DNA of 64,000 nt from Mucilaginibacter ginsenosidivorans (lineage in GTDB: Bacteria; Bacteroidota; Bacteroidia; Sphingobacteriales; Sphingobacteriaceae), in assembly GCF_007971025.1 (NCBI RefSeq), contig NZ_CP042436.1, positions 868,001 to 932,000 on the forward strand, in the 5' to 3' direction. Positions 59,623-64,000 of this stretch are shown in pieces. The notes under the pieces were generated by a model. That model saw only the letters and a list, made by a program, of their open reading frames with translations, was not told the DNA's origin and searched no databases. The number at the start of each line of letters is the position of its first letter. Position 1 is the first letter of the stretch. The position numbers were made by a program, and so were the translations under genes.

Positions 59623-60312
59623 ATGGAACACATTTTGGATAATCCTGCGTGGAATGCAATGGCATCGGCTAACAGGCATTTGACTGGCGGTAATGATTCG
59701 GCACGGTATTTTGATAAGGCGGTTTCGCCATTTGCCGCGTTGAGAGAGAATTCTCCGAAAAATTTCCTGCTGCTTTATGATCTGCTACCCCGCGATACCA
59801 TCCTGTTTGTTACCCCTGTGGAAATGGAATTCCCCTGCCAATGGAAGGTTGCTGCTTATATCCACGGTTTGCAGATGGTACATGACGGCTCGGCAATACC
59901 AGGAGATATTGCAGCTGACCTTGTTCCTTTAACCAGGGCTCATGTCCCCTTGATGCTGGAGCTTACCAAACTGACCAATCCGGGGCCCTTCGCCGAACGT
60001 ACCATCGATTTTGGCCACTATCATGGTATATTTGAAGGAGATAAGCTGGTTGCTATGACAGGCCAACGTTTTCATCCGCCTGGCTATGCAGAAATAAGCG
60101 CTGTTTGCACTCACCCGGATCATACAGGTAAAGGCTATGCAAAGCAATTAATGATACAGCAAATACACCGTATCCGCCAGGCAGGCGAAACACCGTTTCT
60201 GCATGTGCGTTACGATAACCATCGTGCTATAAAAGTTTATGGGAGCCTGGGGTTTGCTACACGACGGGAAGTGCATTTTTATGTGCTGAAAAAAGCTGAT
60301 CAATCAGCTTAG
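59623..60312 (+). CDS. GNAT family N-acetyltransferase (FR47-like)
   Basis: A 229-residue acetyltransferase. The C-terminal GNAT domain (about 130-225) shows CTHPDHTGKGYAKQLMIQQI (motif A) and FLHVRYDNHRAIKVYGSLGF (motif B), typical of the FR47-like group. The N-terminal 120 residues are a second, poorly kept domain. Start at ATG 59623 (a GTG precedes it directly). The stop overlaps the convergent exonuclease gene by four bases. Substrate unknown. Confidence 0.9.
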   Translation: MEHILDNPAWNAMASANRHLTGGNDSARYFDKAVSPFAALRENSPKNFLLLYDLLPRDTILFVTPVEMEFPCQWKVAAYIHGLQMVHDGSAIPGDIAADLVPLTRAHVPLMLELTKLTNPGPFAERTIDFGHYHGIFEGDKLVAMTGQRFHPPGYAEISAVCTHPDHTGKGYAKQLMIQQIHRIRQAGETPFLHVRYDNHRAIKVYGSLGFATRREVHFYVLKKADQSA

Positions 60313-61082
60313 TGTTCCAACTCCATCCATACCGGCGCATGGTCACTTGTCTTTTCCCAGCCACGTACATGACGGTCCACACCGGCAGCTCTTAAGCGGC
60401 TTTCCAGTTGAGGGTTAAGCAGGAAATGATCGATACGCAAACCGGCGTCTCTCCCAAATGCATTCCTGAAAAAATCATAATAGGTATAAATTCTGTCGTT
60501 GGGGTGCAGCTTTCGTATAGCGTCTGTCCATCCTTGTTTAAGCAGGGTTTGAAAAGCTTCACGGGTCTCGGGTCTAAAGAGGGCATCGTTTATCCAATTT
60601 TCCGGCTTATAAACATCCTGTTCTGTTGGGATAACGTTGTAATCGCCGGTTAGGACAACGGGCATGCCCGACGACAGCAGTTCAGCTGCATGGGTTATCA
60701 GCCGGTCCATCCAGCTTAGCTTATAATCAAATTTTGGTCCGGGAGCAGGATTGCCGTTAGGCAGGTACAGGCAACCGATCACAATTCCGTCTACCTCCGC
60801 CTCAATGTACCTGCTGTGCTCGTCGGTGGGGTCGCCGGGCAACACCCTGCGCCGTTCGGAGATATTGCCACCGCGCGACAAAATAGCCACGCCGTTCCAT
60901 GCCTTTTGTCCGTGCCAAATGGCGCTATAGCCCGCATCGTTAATAGCCTGCTCGGGAAAGTTTTCCTGCACAGCTTTCAATTCCTGCAGGCAAACCACAT
61001 CGGGCCTCGCTTCATCCAGCCAGCGCAGCAAAACCGGCAACCGGGCATTTACACTGTTTACGTTATAGGTGGCTATTTTCAT
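60309..61082 (-). CDS. xth: Exodeoxyribonuclease III
   Basis: A 257-residue ExoIII/AP endonuclease of the EEP superfamily. Motifs in order: IATYNVNSVNARL, VCLQELK (metal Glu), Tyr/Asn region, TGDYNVIPTEQDV (Asp-x-Asn), RIDHFLL and TSDHAPVWMEL (catalytic Asp-His). It cleaves at abasic sites and removes 3' blocking groups. Length typical of bacterial Xth. It is convergent with a GNAT gene and divergent from GH2. Confidence 0.96.
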   Translation of the reverse strand: MKIATYNVNSVNARLPVLLRWLDEARPDVVCLQELKAVQENFPEQAINDAGYSAIWHGQKAWNGVAILSRGGNISERRRVLPGDPTDEHSRYIEAEVDGIVIGCLYLPNGNPAPGPKFDYKLSWMDRLITHAAELLSSGMPVVLTGDYNVIPTEQDVYKPENWINDALFRPETREAFQTLLKQGWTDAIRKLHPNDRIYTYYDFFRNAFGRDAGLRIDHFLLNPQLESRLRAAGVDRHVRGWEKTSDHAPVWMELEH

Positions 61083-61182
61083 GAAAAGTGACTTTTAGAA
61101 AGACTAAGTTAGAAATAAATGATCATAAGCGTAATTCGTGTATATCGATGTTTTCTTAAATTATGATTAATTTAACCAAACT

Positions 61183-62970
61183 ATGAGATACAAGTTTTCC
61201 CCGTTTGCCCTCTTGCTGCTGTTATGTTGCGCAGCCCATGCGCAAACTGCCATGATAAACATTTATGGCAGAAGCGGCACTTCGTTAAATGGCAAATGGG
61301 AAACCATTATCGATCCGTTTGATGTAGGGATAGGCTGGCGGGCAATCTATAAGGATGCCAGGCCCAAAGGGAAAACTGATTTCGTCGAGTACTCTTTCGG
61401 CCCCGCTAACACGCTGTACGTGCCCGGCGATTTCAACTCACAGTTGCCCGAACTTACCTATTTCGAAAGCTCGGTATGGTATAAGAAAACGTTCAATTGT
61501 CCCGGCTCAAAAGATGGCCGGTTCTTTATTCATTTTGGCGCAGTTAATTACATAGCCGACGTGTACTTCAACGGAAAGAAACTCGGGCATCACGAGGGCG
61601 GTTTCACTCCTTTCCAGTTCGAGGTGACGGATCTGATCAAAGAAACAGGCAACTCGCTTATCGTTCGGGCAAATAGCGCGCGCGTTAAAAACGGTATTCC
61701 AGGCTCGCTTTTCGACTGGTTCAATTACGGCGGTATAACCCGCGATGTGCAGCTTATAAAAACGAGGCAGATATTTGTGGAAGATTACAAAATTCAGCTC
61801 GATCCAAAGGATAACAGCCGCATTACGGGGTATGTTAAACTGGATACCACTCTTGCTGGTAAGCTAATTTCATTGAGCATCCCTGAATTGAAGGTTAATC
61901 AAAAACTCGTGACGGATGAAAAGGGCTATGCTGGTGTTAACCTAAAAAAAGGCCTCAAACTGTGGACGCCTGAGCAACCCAAATTGTATGATATTAGACT
62001 CAACGTCGAAGGCGATACTGTAGCCGATCGGATAGGATTCCGCAATATTAAAGTAGAAGGAACAAAAATATTGCTGAATGGTAAGCCGGTGTTTTTAAGA
62101 GGGGTAAATATTCACGAGGAGATCCCGCAACGTGGAGCTCGGGCCTGGTCGGAGTCTGACGCCAAAACGCTGATCGATTGGGCAAAGGAACTGGGATGTA
62201 ATTTTGTCCGATTGGTGCATTATCCACATAACGAATACGCCATTAAATACGCTGAAGAGAAAGGAATAATGGTATGGGAGGAAGTACCAGTGTACCAGGG
62301 GATAGATTTTGCCGATGCAACAGTAAAGGATAAAGCAGAGCAAATGTTGAAGGAAGTAATAAAGCGGGATAGGAACCGCTGCAACGTTATTTTGTGGAGC
62401 ATTGCCAATGAAACCAGTCCATCTAAAGAGCGCGACCAGACACTTATAGAACTGGCGAAAGAAGTAAAAATGCTCGACCCCGGCCGCCTGGTTACGGCAG
62501 CTTTTAATAATGTTAACAGGCAAGGCGATAAAATGATATTGAAAGATTCTGTAATGAAATATTTGGATGTAATAGGCGTGAATGAGTACATGGGCTGGTA
62601 TACCGATTGGCCGGGCGAGCCTGAAAAGATGCAATGGGTATCAGATTTTAACAAACCGATGATCATATCCGAATTTGGAGGCGAATCAGTTTATGGCAAC
62701 AAGGCTGATACCGTCATTAAAGCCAGTGCATGGAGCGAAGACTATGTGGCCAATATATACCACAACCAAATAAAAATGTTTGGCACCATCCCGTTTTTAC
62801 AAGGGGTGTGCCCCTGGGTACTGGCCGACTTCCGGTCGCCTTACCGTATGCAGTCTACCTATCAAAAGGGCTGGAACCGCAAGGGCCTGTTATCCGACCA
62901 GGGCGAAAAGAAAAAAGCCTGGTATATTATGAAAGCATATTATGACGGGTTGAAGGACGGATCGCATTAA
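61183..62970 (+). CDS. Secreted glycoside hydrolase family 2 protein (beta-glucuronidase/galactosidase-like)
   Basis: A 595-residue GH2 enzyme with a signal peptide (1-20, ending AHAQ). A beta-sandwich sugar-binding domain (20-190), an immunoglobulin-like domain (about 195-285) and the TIM barrel follow. The acid/base is Glu410 in WSIANE, the nucleophile Glu497 in ISEFGGES. The family signature NxHE (NIHEEIP) and NFVRLVHYPHN are present. Its size is near beta-glucuronidase. It is not next to a SusC/SusD pair, so the glycan is unknown. A terminator follows. Confidence 0.93.
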   Translation: MRYKFSPFALLLLLCCAAHAQTAMINIYGRSGTSLNGKWETIIDPFDVGIGWRAIYKDARPKGKTDFVEYSFGPANTLYVPGDFNSQLPELTYFESSVWYKKTFNCPGSKDGRFFIHFGAVNYIADVYFNGKKLGHHEGGFTPFQFEVTDLIKETGNSLIVRANSARVKNGIPGSLFDWFNYGGITRDVQLIKTRQIFVEDYKIQLDPKDNSRITGYVKLDTTLAGKLISLSIPELKVNQKLVTDEKGYAGVNLKKGLKLWTPEQPKLYDIRLNVEGDTVADRIGFRNIKVEGTKILLNGKPVFLRGVNIHEEIPQRGARAWSESDAKTLIDWAKELGCNFVRLVHYPHNEYAIKYAEEKGIMVWEEVPVYQGIDFADATVKDKAEQMLKEVIKRDRNRCNVILWSIANETSPSKERDQTLIELAKEVKMLDPGRLVTAAFNNVNRQGDKMILKDSVMKYLDVIGVNEYMGWYTDWPGEPEKMQWVSDFNKPMIISEFGGESVYGNKADTVIKASAWSEDYVANIYHNQIKMFGTIPFLQGVCPWVLADFRSPYRMQSTYQKGWNRKGLLSDQGEKKKAWYIMKAYYDGLKDGSH

Positions 62971-63023
62971 ACGAAGCAGGGTTACTTAAATGACAAAAAG
63001 GAACCAACATCAGCGGTACAAAT

Positions 63024-63056
63024 AAAAAAAGCCGACCACAAGGTCGGCCTTTTTTA
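63024..63056 (+). terminator. Terminator of the GH2 gene
   Basis: GCCGACC (63031-63037) and GGTCGGC (63042-63048) form a 7-bp stem with an ACAA loop, flanked by A-run and T-run (AAAAAAA and TTTTTTA). Confidence 0.9.
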
Positions 63057-63236
63057 TGCCGAAATGCCCCGGGGTGGGGAAAAATTAACTTTTGAACACG
63101 TCCGTATATTGTTAATTTACAGCTTATTATGTAAATGGCATTAAAATTGTCTTACAGGTGGCGATAACGACTATTGTGATGATGGATTAAAATATAAAGC
63201 ATGAAATAGAAAGCCATTCACAAATCACCTGACCCA

Positions 63237-63836
63237 ATGAAACCATTCATCCTGCTGCTAATAGCCGTAGTTCCTTTTGTAGCCTGTAAGAAAGCTGCGA
63301 AGGTTTCTCCGCAAAAAATAACATCGCCCATAACCGTACCCACTTCGAACCCAATAACTACTGAAATACCCGACACGCTTGCAACCAACGCAGGCGTGAA
63401 AATACAAATAGCCAAAGACAGCGTTAATACCGACGAGACCATGCTGCTTTTTTACAAAAGCGCAAACCCCGGGTACGACCCAATGGAAGACGCCCGCTAT
63501 TTTGCCGGTGGAGGGAAAGTAAGCATTGCAAGCATTTGCGACGACGGCACCGAAATGGCTATAAGTCGCCTGCCATACACTCCCGGCAAAATCATCCCGT
63601 TATTTGTGGCCGCAAAAACTGACGGTCAATACCTTTTGAAGATAAGTTATGAAAAAAGCTTTCCTGCCGATAAAAGAGTTTGGCTTCGCGATACCTATTT
63701 GAAGGATAGTATTGATTTGCGTACCGGCAATTATCCGTTTGATCTGACGAAAGCCGACACAAACACATTCGGCAGCAGCCGTTTTAAATTGGTTATCAAA
63801 ACCGGCAACGGTCAGCAATCAATTAATCTTCATTAA
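63237..63836 (+). CDS. Hypothetical lipoprotein, 199 residues
   Basis: A lipoprotein signal (MKPFILLLIAVVPFVAC, lipobox FVAC) precedes a Thr/Pro-rich stretch and a beta-rich domain. I do not recognise the family. The pattern DTLATNAGVKIQIAKDSVNTDETMLLFYKSANPGYDPMEDARYF and later AAKTDGQYLLKISY suggests a CARDB-like or immunoglobulin-like fold. No partner genes are in the window. The 180 bases between the GH2 terminator and this gene show no promoter consensus or RNA. Confidence 0.75.
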   Translation: MKPFILLLIAVVPFVACKKAAKVSPQKITSPITVPTSNPITTEIPDTLATNAGVKIQIAKDSVNTDETMLLFYKSANPGYDPMEDARYFAGGGKVSIASICDDGTEMAISRLPYTPGKIIPLFVAAKTDGQYLLKISYEKSFPADKRVWLRDTYLKDSIDLRTGNYPFDLTKADTNTFGSSRFKLVIKTGNGQQSINLH

Positions 63837-64000
63837 GTCATTATTTTTAGTAAACCGGGATTGTTTTCCCCAAAATAACACACTGATTCTCAACACTTCC
63901 GGGAAAGAAATCCCCGGTATGATCAGTCGGTATAATTTAGAAGACTTTTTGTAAACACCTCATTATCAATATATTGTTGTTTTGTGGCATTATAGTTGCC
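63837..64000. other. Terminal non-coding stretch at the window edge
   Basis: No ORF, promoter consensus or strong hairpin with a T-run is evident. A weak GC palindrome with CCGGGA and TCCCCGG lies near 63857-63915. It may contain the regulatory region of a gene beyond the window. Confidence 0.4.

Overview
The window looks like the chromosome of a Bacteroidota bacterium, most likely Sphingobacteriaceae and close to Mucilaginibacter. This is inferred from protein character (DUF4407, PafA-type phosphatase, M61 and S41 proteases, secreted Gly/Tyr-rich proteins, RarA, GH2, GH16), from promoter -7 boxes of the form TAnnTTTG, from the scarcity of Shine-Dalgarno sites, and from frequent N-terminal Ala-Gln signal peptidase sites. 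Coding density is high. I saw no rRNA or tRNA gene, no CRISPR array, no transposase and no phage module.

Layout. 1-10.7 kb: edge-truncated macrodomain protein, SNF2 helicase, small membrane protein, dienelactone hydrolase, a nested inverted repeat, then a run of + strand genes (LPG-synthase-like membrane protein, GT2, ABC permease, SpoIIE phosphatase, RNase HII). 10.7-17.3 kb: GT4, a small AT-rich island with two orphan ORFs and a GH16-like lipoprotein lacking its acid/base residue, gcvT, comB, and a divergent rsgA-dtd-mazG operon. 17.4-22.4 kb: threonine operon thrA-thrB-thrC preceded by a Thr/Ile-rich leader peptide and a textbook attenuator. 22.5-35.5 kb: two S41 proteases, SGNH hydrolase and prolyl oligopeptidase, an ATP-dependent DNA ligase with its partner MBL exonuclease, and isoaspartyl peptidase with cyanophycinase. 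35.7-38.4 kb: cyanophycin synthetase, divergent from cyanophycinase. 38.4-52.8 kb: AlkA-type glycosylase, RarA, GNAT, M28/M61 peptidase pair, DUF4407, rhodanese/prohibitin cluster, a frameshifted secreted protein, dipeptide epimerase, PafA phosphatase, and a divergent ThiE-like/thiamine-pyrophosphokinase-like pair. 52.9-64 kb: DUF6515-like secreted protein, TrmO, DUF1080, SDR/AraC pair, a three-unit hairpin array, LuxR response regulator, universal stress protein, GNAT, exonuclease III, GH2 and a lipoprotein.

Functional themes. (i) Threonine biosynthesis under transcription attenuation. (ii) A complete cyanophycin cycle: synthesis by CphA, depolymerisation by CphB, hydrolysis of beta-Asp-Arg by an isoaspartyl peptidase. 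(iii) DNA repair: SNF2, ligase plus exonuclease, AlkA, RarA, ExoIII. (iv) Periplasmic hydrolysis of peptides, phosphate esters and glycans.

The most notable signals are the thr attenuator (leader peptide, 9-bp antiterminator, 11-bp terminator), the triple hairpin array at 57.5-57.7 kb with compensatory base changes, a recurring layout of a promoter -7 box directly abutting the start codon (likely leaderless mRNAs), the GH16 protein with Ala in place of its acid/base Glu, and a one-base frameshift in a C run at 47.83 kb.
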